Origin: Sabellastarte sp. h YS-2021
Taxonomy: Eukaryota > Annelida > Polychaeta > Sabellida > Sabellidae
Reading direction: 5' to 3'
DNA: 64,000 nt
Assembly: GCA_964017235.1 (NCBI GenBank)
Contig: OZ024933.1
Coordinates: 8,001,962 to 8,065,961, forward strand
The position numbers were made by a program, and so were the translations under genes. The notes beneath the pieces were generated by a model that worked only from the letters and a program-made list of their open reading frames with translations, did no database searches and was not told where the DNA came from. Each line of letters starts with the position of its first letter. Within the stretch, counting starts at the first letter, position 1. Below are positions 50,601 through 56,481 of this stretch, piece by piece.

Positions 50601-52157
50601 TACGGCATGTCTTGGAATTGACATAAAGATAGTAAAGAGGGGGGTGGTGTATACGTCATGTTTATTTATTTCTGTTTTCTTTTTGTTTCAATTTCTTGAC
50701 ACTCCATCACAAAAAAAAATTACCCTGAGTGATTCTCACCAAGAAGTGGCTTTTAACCAATATTTTTACCTCTACCAGGAGTTTATGTTTTTGTGTGCTT
50801 TTTTGTGTATTTGTTTGTCTGTTTTTTGGCGTTTAGATTTCTCCAGAACTAATGAACAGATCTTTATTAAAAATTTTGTGGGTAGGACCTGGTCAAAGGA
50901 AGAAGTTACTAATTTTTGGGAAAGACCTGGATCATATTTTGGATACAAAAAATCATTAATTTTCATAGGTCTCATTCCAATGTATTTTAATGATTTTAGC
51001 TTTCTACTTGATATTTCTTCAAAAGTAATGAATAAATTTTGATGTCAAATTTTAAGTAGAACGGGGTTAGCCATGGGAAGGAGTGATTATATTTTAGGAA
51101 AGATCCAGTTAATATTCTGGATACCAATAAGCCGCCAAAATTTCTGGAAATGCCACCATGGTGGATGTGTGTTATACTTTATAGTCACATCAAGTCGAGC
51201 GTTTTGCTCTCTCAGAGTGCATCTTGTTATTATCTGTGATACTTCATTGTATGGTGTTTTTAAAACCTTTCAATTTTATTGAAAACTTTTAAAACTTTTA
51301 CCTTTTACATACTAACATGTAAATAAATTCCTCAAACCAGAATTTGACCTTCCTTTCACTTCCACATTTGACCGTTGCTTGACCTCTCACACTTGACCTC
51401 ACCTTCATTTAGGAAACTGAGAAAATATACACTGTCCAAACCCTGGTAATGTTGATGGAACCATTTCATTATCTGTACATCTATAATATAAAATTATTAC
51501 ATTAAGACATTGCCAAATATATTTCATGATTCCAAACTGTGTATATCTTGCAGACTATCTTGAGCCCGTAGCCAGCACTAGCCAGGCAATGGGTGAGTCA
51601 TTGTGTTATTGCAATTAAAATGCTCGAACTGCTTGAATGATTTTTTTAAGAATAACAATTAATGCCCAACAGACTTGATACTGGCAGATAAATGCTAGAT
51701 ATTTGGAATGTATTGAAGTTTAATTTTTAATACACAACATGGTTTAACTCTTTTCCCACAATATTGTTTTAGGTAAAATCATGTTTTGCTATGCCTTCAG
51801 AGCTTTTCTTGATAAAAAACTTCAGAATCCACTACAAAAATGTTAACTGTTTAACTTTCTAGGCTCATTTCTTATCATTTATCATGAAAAATCTGTCTTG
51901 GGAATACCTCAGAAAATGTTAATATAAATAATTTATTAAATTTATTGAGCTAAATAAATCTATATTTAAAGATAGAATGTAACATGTTCATCAAAAAAAG
52001 AAAATTTATATCATGAGTTTTAATGTTAATCATACTTTATGCTAGGATAATAATTAAAATTGGTCAGCTCAGAAATAATTAAAACACATTATTTTATTAT
52101 TGCAGTATAACTAGAAGTAAACATTATGATTTGTTTTGCACAGAAGCAAAGGTCTAA
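17585..52157 (+). CDS. Ig/FN3 transmembrane receptor with tyrosine-motif tail (15 exons)
   Basis: Joined exons: 17585-17603, 18481-18864, 21263-21577, 21898-22209, 22496-22669, 23502-23636, 24073-24384, 30390-30695, 32032-32142, 34266-34391, 36021-36083, 42253-42291, 48860-48922, 51554-51592 and 52144-52157. All 14 introns are GT-AG and phase 1, and the 2412-nt sum keeps one frame to TAA. Layout by residue: signal peptide 1-21; Ig-like domains about 22-134, 135-239, 240-343, 344-446 and 447-550; FN3 551-652; transmembrane helix about 660-682; cytoplasmic tail 683-803. N-glycosylation sequons are abundant outside. Tail tyrosines lie in YDGL, YRDL, YEII, YANT and YLEP contexts. This is a single-pass plasma-membrane receptor or adhesion protein; a role in recognition plus phosphotyrosine signalling is inferred. 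No specific ortholog is recognised. Introns hold most of the transposons of the window. Exon structure is strongly supported; the first exon is less certain. Confidence 0.85.
18481..18864 (+). CDS. Exon 2: rest of signal peptide and Ig-like domain 1
   Basis: The acceptor is ATTTTGCAG. The domain shows SADLSC, IEWF (core Trp) and DIGLFQC (the D-x-G-x-F-x-C signature before strand F). This is a V-like set with all core residues. Donor GTAG|GTAAGT. Confidence 0.85.
21263..21577 (+). CDS. Exon 3: Ig-like domain 2
   Basis: 105 codons. Core residues are VVEYVC, VVLWF and QVKCVL. An extra Cys sits in DYAYCTDPP. Sequons NAT, NMT, NAS and NDT suggest heavy glycosylation. Acceptor GATTTCAG, donor GTAAGT. 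Confidence 0.85.
21898..22209 (+). CDS. Exon 4: Ig-like domain 3
   Basis: 104 codons. Cysteines lie in KSVECKASNANPSSS and KPAKCKLQW, a pattern of C2-type domains in nephrin/IRRE-like proteins. The usual strand C Trp is replaced (VDMEFLI). Acceptor TTATACCAG, donor GTAAGC. Confidence 0.85.
22496..22669 (+). CDS. Exon 5: first half of Ig-like domain 4
   Basis: 58 codons with NITC, SGNPSDPKS and YYYEWM (core Trp). The second half of the fold lies on the next exon, so this domain is split while the others are single-exon. Acceptor TTGCTCAG, donor GTATGT. Confidence 0.85.
23502..23636 (+). CDS. Exon 6: second half of Ig-like domain 4
   Basis: 45 codons carrying LVLNNLGYKEMAGTYRC, a strong strand E-F signature (L-x-x-x-D/A-G-x-Y-x-C). 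Acceptor GTTTTAG, donor GTAAGT. Together with exon 5 it makes one 103-residue domain. Confidence 0.85.
24073..24384 (+). CDS. Exon 7: Ig-like domain 5 without the cysteine pair
   Basis: 104 codons. The fold is recognisable from YTIDW (core Trp) and SQLGNYTVRVIN (G-x-Y-x-V in place of G-x-Y-x-C). Both canonical cysteines are replaced: strand B reads LTVKF. Four sequons are visible (NLT, NYT, NVT, NYT). Acceptor TATTTCAG, donor GTGAGA. Confidence 0.8.
24690..24975 (+). mobile_element. CR1/L2-like LINE 3' fragment in the exon 7-8 intron
   Basis: One frame reads KSFLYGATKLWNDLPLEI then LPCFKR and a stop. This is the C-terminal end of the reverse transcriptase ORF of CR1/L2-type LINEs. It is 5'-truncated, with further stops. 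Confidence 0.7.
25083..25240 (+). mobile_element. Probable tRNA-derived SINE
   Basis: GACGCAGTGGTAACACACTC resembles a polymerase III A box, and GTTCAAACCC (25133-25142) fits a B box at suitable spacing. The tRNA fold is not intact and the sequence continues into AT-rich tail. No clear target duplication was found. Confidence 0.5.
25368..27866 (-). mobile_element. Tx1/L1-like LINE, 5'-truncated and frameshifted
   Basis: The minus strand carries ORF2 pieces in order. At 27837 is an SMSQYFKTLFK block before the RT. Near 27300-27370 is GMLVLIDIEKAFDFVSY, the first RT aspartate motif. Near 27000-27045 is FADDT, the catalytic box. At 26831-26403 is NNWNKRSLTPIGKITIVKTF then WSNKPDKINRDVMR, which is typical of L1/Tx1. 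At 26412-25999 and below is the C-terminal region with a Cys motif (NRPNCCLC) near 25725. Frameshifts separate most pieces. The 5' truncation point lies at about 27866, abutting a gypsy-derived 75-bp repeat. Confidence 0.8.
27866..27940 (-). repeat. 75-bp gypsy leader repeat, copy 2
   Basis: Matches 29466-29540 in the same orientation with about seven mismatches, starting TGTCCTCC and ending GGTCTCTTGT. It lies downstream of the gag relic and may be the primer-site region of a second element. Confidence 0.75.
28150..29540 (-). mobile_element. Ty3/gypsy-like retrotransposon fragment: leader and gag
   Basis: From 29540 down the minus strand there is a leader with TTGGTGACTCC, resembling the first bases after an LTR and primer-binding site in some gypsy elements, then gag. 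Protease and pol are missing, and the fragment is followed at 27866 by a second copy of the leader and a LINE. It lies within the long exon 7-8 intron of the receptor. Confidence 0.7.
28153..29446 (-). pseudogene. Gypsy-like gag with two CCHC zinc knuckles
   Basis: An in-frame ATG at 29446 opens a Q/P-rich N-terminal region with one stop. The retrotransposon gag core follows at about 28950-28700 (PFKLSQFSGDPQENPSRF, AARTWFETL). After a frameshift near 28700 come LWCSFCGKQGHLLKNC and VCFKCGKTGHIQRNC, both fitting C-x2-C-x4-H-x4-C. Gag would form the capsid and bind RNA. The stop and frameshift make this copy non-functional. Confidence 0.85.
29541..29885 (-). repeat. Putative LTR of the gypsy-like fragment
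   Basis: It lies directly upstream of the leader. On the minus strand it would start near TGTGTTATTATG (29880) and contains a TATA-like TTTATATAAGG near 29650. No second LTR was found, so the limits are guesses. Confidence 0.4.
29886..30389 (-). other. Intron segment with an unassigned minus-strand open frame
   Basis: An 83-codon open frame at 29989-30240 is rich in charged residues (KADIKKLESESDNDLSDNLE). It has no domain that I recognise and could be a transposon relic or chance. Confidence 0.3.
30390..30695 (+). CDS. Exon 8: fibronectin type III domain
   Basis: 102 codons beginning PPEKPMNV and including ITIGW (core Trp), GGSEQHFKILYRERG and LYAKTEYEIIVVAINQY, the FN3 signature (L-x-x-x-T-x-Y-x-I-x-V-x-A-x-N). 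It is membrane-proximal, as in nephrin-like and sidekick-like receptors. Acceptor AATTTTAG, donor GTAGGA. Confidence 0.9.
30696..32031. other. Intron 8
   Basis: AT-rich intron. No transposon or RNA gene is recognised. Confidence 0.5.
32032..32142 (+). CDS. Exon 9: transmembrane helix
   Basis: 37 codons encoding a hydrophobic run TIITMGISLGLMATIIFIGS followed by VWYKTRKSPR, a basic stop-transfer anchor that puts the C-terminus inside. Acceptor CATATAG, donor GTACAG. Confidence 0.9.
32160..34000 (-). mobile_element. CR1/L2-like LINE relic in the exon 9-10 intron
   Basis: Minus-strand pieces run in order. The end of the endonuclease is near 33840-33930 (FLDCLEPWNINQYVNTPTHL then HILDLIL). The spacer is at 33266-33517 (RLCKQIAHCHSLLYRNEYNY). 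RT remnants follow near 32800-33100. The C-terminal thumb region is near 32280-32580 (LHHIQHSLARIIINNTKYSH-like, then ITPV). This order is that of CR1/L2/Jockey-type ORF2. Many stops and frameshifts are present. Confidence 0.7.
34266..34391 (+). CDS. Exon 10: proximal cytoplasmic tail with two YxxL motifs
   Basis: 42 codons. Tyr702 lies in REYDGLN and Tyr720 in GVYRDLQ. Both fit YxxL, with 14 residues between Leu705 and Tyr720. That is slightly longer than the classical ITAM spacing (6-12), so it is ITAM-like at best. Acceptor TTTTTAG, donor GTAAAC. Confidence 0.85.
34392..36020. other. Intron 10 with a tandem duplication
   Basis: Contains the 174-bp tandem repeat described separately. Short GTAGGAA-rich G/C patches near 34520 and 35640 are in opposite orientation and might be degenerate transposon ends. 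Confidence 0.4.
34942..35272. repeat. Two-copy tandem repeat, period 174 bp
   Basis: Copy one (34942-35098) and copy two (35116-35272) are nearly identical over 157 bp, starting ACTTGTGACCTTTCC and ending CAGCTGAAAAATTG. A 17-bp spacer separates them. Few mismatches imply a recent duplication. Confidence 0.9.
36021..36083 (+). CDS. Exon 11: tail cassette unit A, copy 1
   Basis: 63 nt, 21 codons, phase 1-1. Encodes AEEYEIIPETILTDAATIDS; Tyr736 lies in YEII. It has the same length and phase as exon 13, with matching PET, TDAA/SDAA and DS positions. Confidence 0.85.
36700..39300. other. Intron 11 region with transposon relics
   Basis: The plus strand carries a Harbinger-like relic (37105-37830). 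The minus strand at about 38490-39250 shows broken, proline/threonine/glutamine-rich coding-like sequence (VPVRNLGDVIEVGLTGTQAK) that I cannot assign. It may belong to the same or another transposon. Confidence 0.35.
37105..37930 (+). pseudogene. PIF/Harbinger-like transposase relic
   Basis: Near 37454-37505 the frame reads ALDIKHIPITCPMGT, resembling the first catalytic block of Harbinger DDE transposases (ALDGKHxxIxxP). Further on, in another frame, comes LHWLMKPF and then FVDAFGTLSSSFGVLQSMMQ at about 37728-37790. The latter resembles the block that normally reads VENAFGILxxRF with the catalytic Glu; here it is VDAFG. Multiple frame changes show that it is inactive. Terminal repeats were not found. 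Confidence 0.5.
39484..39874. mobile_element. Pogo/Tigger-like MITE
   Basis: A 391-bp element with terminal inverted repeats CAGTAGAGCCTCAATTA at the left and TAATTGAAGTTCTACTG at the right. It is flanked by TA dinucleotides (39482-39483, 39875-39876), as for Tc1/mariner/pogo insertions. Internal TATCCGA-like words also match this family. It has no coding capacity. Confidence 0.7.
40330..41640 (+). mobile_element. CR1/L2-like LINE relic, split by a MITE
   Basis: A stretch near 40440-40490 reads RFVEFFTDKLNKI, the linker between endonuclease and RT. After a deletion of the RT, the C-terminal part LPVKYRVQFK (about 40617-40646) continues past the MITE at 41366 with IGLITYKIMKQCQPAYLSGL and SENTRHNSPKL. 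This is typical of the C-terminus of CR1/L2 ORF2. It lies inside intron 11 of the receptor. Confidence 0.75.
40638..41365. mobile_element. MITE with CGGCCC-rich inverted repeats and CAATTTAAA duplication
   Basis: The 710-bp element 40647-41356 is flanked by CAATTTAAA at 40638-40646 and 41357-41365. Its ends are inverted copies: GACAAATCGGCCCTTTGCC on the left, and its complement ending GGGCCGAATTGTCC on the right. AAATCGGCCCC-like words repeat several times inside each end. An 8-9 bp duplication points to a hAT-like or Mutator-like family. Confidence 0.85.
41641..42252. other. End of intron 11
   Basis: AT-rich sequence before exon 12. It contains a short direct repeat, TTTATAGCCTGGATTG (about 42109 and 42125). 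No gene is recognised. Confidence 0.4.
42253..42291 (+). CDS. Exon 12: tail cassette unit B, copy 1 (tyrosine lost)
   Basis: 39 nt, 13 codons, phase 1-1. Encodes DNLEVVTGTSKVT, homologous to DYLEPVASTSQAM of exon 14, but Tyr is replaced by Asn754. Acceptor CCTTCAG, donor GGTGAGTCATTGT, the same donor context as exon 14. Confidence 0.85.
42292..44187. other. First part of intron 12
   Basis: AT-rich intron without recognised element before the motif-repeat cluster. Confidence 0.4.
44947..45518 (-). pseudogene. DIRS1-like tyrosine recombinase N-terminal remnant
   Basis: Upstream linker sequence (45518-45300) matches the DIRS1 pol end (LLYLPNLLTQPF). The recombinase N-terminal domain reads VYEAKWTIFTK, LLNLFQDRKLQPSTVHGYRS and LLVSFHRDRLKGRRGI. 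The C-terminal catalytic domain with R, H-x-x-R and Y is missing. Confidence 0.75.
45533..46000 (-). pseudogene. DIRS1-like RT/RNase H remnant
   Basis: RLVNRKKSELDPKQLKQVFN, FIGYQF and KEGKVR mark the end of the RT. LPIFTDVSKEGWGAYLGEHT marks the RNase H start with its first catalytic Asp (TDVS for TDAS). The RT palm with its YxDD box is absent. Confidence 0.75.
46265..47300 (-). pseudogene. DIRS1-like gag remnant
   Basis: Includes CDKGKGNNYCVLKEDCSHCN near 47160-47220, a lysine-rich stretch (46753-47004, KKQKSPEKTLAKDKDKAKKH), LDQKWSEHFSRLETMLLARS near 46830-46890, and acidic C-terminal sequence at 46264-46524. Its order resembles DIRS1-type ORF1. Frames change several times. Confidence 0.6.
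48860..48922 (+). CDS. Exon 13: tail cassette unit A, copy 2
   Basis: 63 nt, 21 codons, phase 1-1. Encodes EVGYANTPETVVSDAASDDS. Tyr770 lies in YANT, which fits the Y-x-N preference of Grb2-type SH2 domains, unlike YEII in exon 11. Acceptor TTGACAG, donor GTATGT. Confidence 0.85.
48923..51553. other. Intron 13, partly homologous to intron 11
   Basis: About 600 bp after exon 13 resembles the start of intron 11; for example, a GGAGTTAT...TTATATAATGGT block occurs near 49308-49345 and 36466-36500. The rest is an insert framed by a 25-bp direct repeat. Confidence 0.6.
49547..51445. repeat. 25-bp direct repeats flanking a 1.85-kb insert
   Basis: GAAAATATACACTGTCCAAA plus CCCTG occurs at 49547-49571 and again at 51421-51445. 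The sequence between has no recognised ORF and is absent from the paralogous intron 11. This is either a transposon with long target duplication or a local duplication. Confidence 0.6.
51554..51592 (+). CDS. Exon 14: tail cassette unit B, copy 2
   Basis: 39 nt, 13 codons, phase 1-1. Encodes DYLEPVASTSQAM; Tyr788 lies in a DYLEP context, a candidate SH2/PTB docking site. Acceptor ATCTTGCAG, donor GGTGAGTCATTGT. Confidence 0.85.
52144..52157 (+). CDS. Exon 15: last four codons and stop
   Basis: The acceptor TTTTGCACAG joins in phase 1 to give EAKV and TAA at 52155-52157. The short coding part is supported only by phase and splice signal. Confidence 0.65.
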
Positions 52158-53735
52158 CAACACACTTTGAGACTTAGAAGACATGCAGACACACAGGTGT
52201 TCAATGTAGCATCTGGTAAATATTAGTAGAAAATGAAGAACACCTATTTACAATATGTAGAAGTCGTTATAATATTCTGGACAATATGATAAATTTATTA
52301 AAACTACATTTCTTACAGTTTAAAATGGTGACTTTCTAAATGAGAACTAATTTAAAAGTTATCTGAAAGATTTTGTATGTTAAATACTACCTTTCCACTG
52401 TTATTTAGAAATGCTGAAATCAAGAGAACGCAGAAAATGATATGTCTATATGATCAGTTCAATGCCTTTAGATAATCGGCTATTTATTATTGTGGTACTC
52501 CTCTTCCTCTTACTAGTGATATGTTTTGTATTTTATGGCATTTTTATGATTTTATGGACATAAAGCATGTTAGTTATTGTGGTGTAAATATTTAGAAATG
52601 TTTTTGTAACAAACCTTTTTAAACAGAAAATTGTTTGTGTCACAGATCTTTTTACGGGCATCCATCAACTCAAGATTCAGATATTGAGTGAAAGACTTTT
52701 TCATTGTTTAAAATTCTTGCTCTGTGTGCACACATTAATATTCTTGATAATTTTTATTTTCAAAACAGATTCAAAACTGTCTTTAGTTTAGATATTTGTT
52801 AAGTGGCACAAAGTTATTATTTGTGGAAAATCTATATTCTGGTGCATTCTCTATCCTTAGATTTTGGCTAAGCCTAGGGTAATTAGAGCTGATGCTTATT
52901 CAACGTAGCCATATTTATGGTTAATTAATGCTAGGTTATGTGTACTTTCAACACAGGTGAACACTGTATACAGAATATATTGTGCAGAATCTCTTACTCC
53001 AGCTGGTTGCCTTCTATCAAAGTGTTAAGTATATCCAGAAATATATGATTGTTATTCTGATTAAAACAATATATTTGATTTTGTTATACAAACCACTTTT
53101 TGAAAAAATAAATGCCCATAACATCAATGGATATTTTGTTTTTTTATGTTTCTAAGAGTATCAACAATGGACATCTGTATACTGGTGTATGTGAAGGTAG
53201 ATGAGACACTTTTGTCTAATACTGCAACAAAAGATTACAGTAATGGGAATAATTTATTCGGCCTTTTGCAATTGTGACTTTAGAACCACACCAACTATTT
53301 ATATAATGTCTTACTAATATTGTATGTTTTGGTTTTATGGTGATCTTTAAAGAAAACATAACCCAATTAATAAAATCACTCACATAACTACATAGGAAAA
53401 ATTTGAAATGGATGGCATGCCTAGTTACTAAAGTTCTACCAAAGGGATGTCTTATCATTATATAATTATCTCTGCAGAATGTTATAAATACTAATATATT
53501 TAATAAATGATGAAATCTATATATTAAATGAGTAATAAATCAGATTCACTGGATGTTAATAACTTAACTATTGATATGACAGTACATGTAAGTACGTTAT
53601 GAGTAATTTATTTTTGTAATTGATAAAATGCATAAATAAAGCTTATGTAGTGGCTAAAGGAGTTTTCATTGATTCCAATATACTGTTGCAGTCAACTTCA
53701 TAATTTACAGGCACAATAATGGAATGCAAACACAT
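52158..53735 (+). other. 3' untranslated region candidate and flank of the receptor gene
   Basis: Non-coding, AT-rich. The first clear AATAAA is at 53107-53112, followed by a T/GT-rich stretch, a plausible poly(A) site. Others lie at 53502-53507 and beyond. No other gene is seen. Confidence 0.4.
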
Positions 53736-54102
53736 TCATATAACTGCTTTAACTCTTAGTATAAATGTAATGCAATGAAATGAGTATAAAATGAAGGGTG
53801 CACCTGGGTAAAGGGTGCATTGAGAGGGCATACCCTCAAACAAACATATTGATGCCTGCAGGGTTGAGTGTAGGGAATACCCAAATATAAGATAGTTCCT
53901 GGCGTTTGTGCCATTACTTAATGGATCCCCCATCCAATGTAAAATGCTAAACTTCATGTTCTTTGTGAGTAATGTCTAGGGACTGTAGACTTATCAGACT
54001 GGAATTTCTGAAGATACAATAATGTTCATACATTCAATTCCTGATCGGCCTTTTGGTTTTCTCCTGTATATTAGAGGCCATATAGGTTGCAATTTATTAT
54101 GT
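53736..54102 (-). pseudogene. Penelope-like element, 3' part (GIY-YIG endonuclease)
   Basis: Minus strand from 54102: IINCNLYGL, a stop, then YTGENQK, matching the GIY-YIG core of Penelope-like retroelements (usually INCxxCGLxYIGET). After frame breaks, MKFSILHWMGDP and YSLHSTLQASI match the end of that domain (ILEWI, WIxxLxTLxPxGIN). Continuous with 59652-59959 once the Ngaro-type insertion is ignored. Stops show that it is a relic. Confidence 0.7.
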
Positions 54103-54621
54103 CAGTCCCCACCATCCCAGGTCCAAGCAACAAGCCAGTGAGGGTTAATTTTTATTGATATACAATAACATAAGTAAATTACAGTTGTACAATGTGTGTA
54201 TGTATATATCTATGTAAATCTACTTTATTTTTACAGATTACAGTTGTGATAATACAGGTTTAAAACCATTAAATGCAGACACAGGTTAATTTTACAATAA
54301 AGCAGTGTTAACAGAATTAATTATCAATACAAAGGTACTTTACATGAATTAGCAATTTTTACATCCTTTAAACTATTGTATACACAATCACAGGACACAG
54401 TCCAGATGTAGATTGGACTTTGACCCTTGACCCCAAGGTCAAGTAAATTACCCTTTGACCCTTGACCCCAAGGTCAAGTATAATCCAAGGTCAACCCCCA
54501 CCTTCAAATTTGAATCCCTACTGAGGGTACGTGCGAGGTGGCCCAGAGGTCAAAGGTCATAGAGTTTTTGTTACTAGTTATACTGAGTATTTTTATGCAT
54601 CATTATTATCCAACTGCCTCA
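54103..54621 (-). repeat. Ngaro-type copy 3 terminal repeat B2
   Basis: 519 bp identical by eye to 54938-55456. Carries a 35-bp tandem pair (starting 54419 and 54454) built of TTGACCCTTGACCCCAAGG. Its outer end CAGTCCCCACCATCCC is the exact element boundary. Confidence 0.95.
54547..54559 (+). promoter_or_regulatory. Perfect DR1 nuclear-receptor-like site AGGTCAAAGGTCA (B2)
   Basis: Two AGGTCA half-sites with one-base spacing. About seven more AGGTCA or TGACCC half-sites lie upstream at 54420-54510. Sequence match only. Confidence 0.4.
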
Positions 54622-54707
54622 CCATATAAAAATTTGACTAAACAGATAAAAAGAATAAAACCAGTTTAAAATAATACTATTAGCCTTTCACCGGGAGGGA
54701 GGGAGGG

Positions 54708-54937
54708 AATTTTTAAACATGTCCTCCTTGTTTCATTGTTCCTGGCCAACTGAAGCCCCTATTTTATGAATTTCTCTCCTTCTGAATGCCCAACCAATCA
54801 CATTCTCCGACACATATGCCCTTGTTTTGCAGATGTGAACCCCACTTGGGGGGTACTAACCCCCAAAACCCCTTATACCCCCGCCTGCCCCTGGGATGAG
54901 GGACTGACCTCCATGATGCCTTATACACCATTACTGA
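54708..54937 (-). repeat. Ngaro-type copy 3 internal repeat A2
   Basis: 230 bp matching 59422-59651 with one difference (TTTCTCTCC versus TTTCCCTCC). Abuts B1 at 54937/54938. Confidence 0.95.
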
Positions 54938-55456
54938 CAGTCCCCACCATCCCAGGTCCAAGCAACAAGCCAGTGAGGGTTAATTTTTATTGATATACAA
55001 TAACATAAGTAAATTACAGTTGTACAATGTGTGTATGTATATATCTATGTAAATCTACTTTATTTTTACAGATTACAGTTGTGATAATACAGGTTTAAAA
55101 CCATTAAATGCAGACACAGGTTAATTTTACAATAAAGCAGTGTTAACAGAATTAATTATCAATACAAAGGTACTTTACATGAATTAGCAATTTTTACATC
55201 CTTTAAACTATTGTATACACAATCACAGGACACAGTCCAGATGTAGATTGGACTTTGACCCTTGACCCCAAGGTCAAGTAAATTACCCTTTGACCCTTGA
55301 CCCCAAGGTCAAGTATAATCCAAGGTCAACCCCCACCTTCAAATTTGAATCCCTACTGAGGGTACGTGCGAGGTGGCCCAGAGGTCAAAGGTCATAGAGT
55401 TTTTGTTACTAGTTATACTGAGTATTTTTATGCATCATTATTATCCAACTGCCTCA
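54938..55456 (-). repeat. Ngaro-type copy 3 internal repeat B1
   Basis: 519 bp; constant offset of 835 bp to B2 at both ends, so no net indel. It includes the second DR1-like site at 55382-55394 and lies 15 bp beyond the recombinase stop. Confidence 0.95.
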
Positions 55457-55471
55457 AGCCCAATGAGAGCA

Positions 55472-56474
55472 TCATGAAGCATTTATCAAATTTTTGAAGG
55501 AAGCAGCTATCTGAGCACTACGAGCATTGTCTTGTTGAATATATGACCACACACAGTCGGACGCCCAGGAGCCATGGGACTTAATACTTTGTACAGGAAC
55601 ATGAGCATTGTACGCACAGGTGGCTCCTGAGCGTCTAAATGTGTGAAAGGAGAAGTGATGGGGTTCGAACCCAAGCTTTGTATTTAATTTGGACAGGGTT
55701 TTACGCAATTTTGACTCAGTTACAAGCCTGTAACCATGAGTAGTCTTGACCTGAAACAAAGGTTCATGAGGAGATGGTTTATAATGGGACAGGGCCCTTT
55801 TAAGGGCGTATACAGGGCAGAGGGGAGAAGGGTGGAGGAAAGGAAGGGTGATGACATGGACTTTATCTCGGGTTTGCATTGTCTTAGACCATTTTAGTGT
55901 GATTTGATGCCCAAGGAATTGAATTGTACATCAGATCTGGTGAGATGTCTGGTGGAATCAAATTGGGAATATGAGTGAGGGGCAATGTTTGAAATCCTGA
56001 GAAAACCAAAGAATGCGACCAGAAAAATTGCTTTAAACGTGAAAGGGGAAGTCAGATCATCACACGCTACTATGAGTTTTTGAAGTACGACCAGGGACAT
56101 AATATTTCTCTTCACCAAAGACAAGGGGCGATTCATCTTGAGAGATTTGGTAAAAAGCCTGACCCGGGGGTGTTCTAGGAGGTGAAAGTTGAGGTCGTAG
56201 ATGATGAAATTAGCTTTGATGGCAGATATGTTATTGGCCACCATATTGTATGAGACACCATTCTCTACCAAATACTCCAGATATGCCATTATATCTTGTA
56301 CATCCATGGTTTTAACATTCAACTTTGTGATTTGACAAAAACCTATAAAATTTCTAAATAAGAGTTCGTAACACCTCCTAGTCTTGGGGCGGAAGGCCTG
56401 AGACACCCTGGAGGCAGCTCTCGACTTCAAGGCTGTCAGCACATTCTGACCTGAAACAAAGCATAGCATTCGTC
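55472..56474 (-). pseudogene. Tyrosine recombinase of Ngaro-type copy 3 (one frameshift)
   Basis: Two frames, 56469-55894 and 55879-55472, join by a one-base shift near 55912. The N-terminal SAM-like domain has RPKTRRCYELLFRNFIGFC. The catalytic domain has FFGFLRISNIAP (the catalytic Arg in LR-I-S), FHTFRRSGAT (H-x-x-R), SHGSW (second His) and WSYI (nucleophilic Tyr). The full catalytic set is present, so apart from the frameshift the domain looks intact. It would recombine circular cDNA into the genome. The frame starts just after TTTGTTTCAG, a splice-acceptor-like tract. Confidence 0.85.
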
Positions 56475-56481
56475 ATTATCA

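Noticed and set aside
54103-55456. LTRs of a conventional LTR retrotransposon
   Set aside because: The repeats are arranged A-ORFs-B-A-B, with no simple flanking pair and no target duplication, and pol has a tyrosine recombinase and no integrase.
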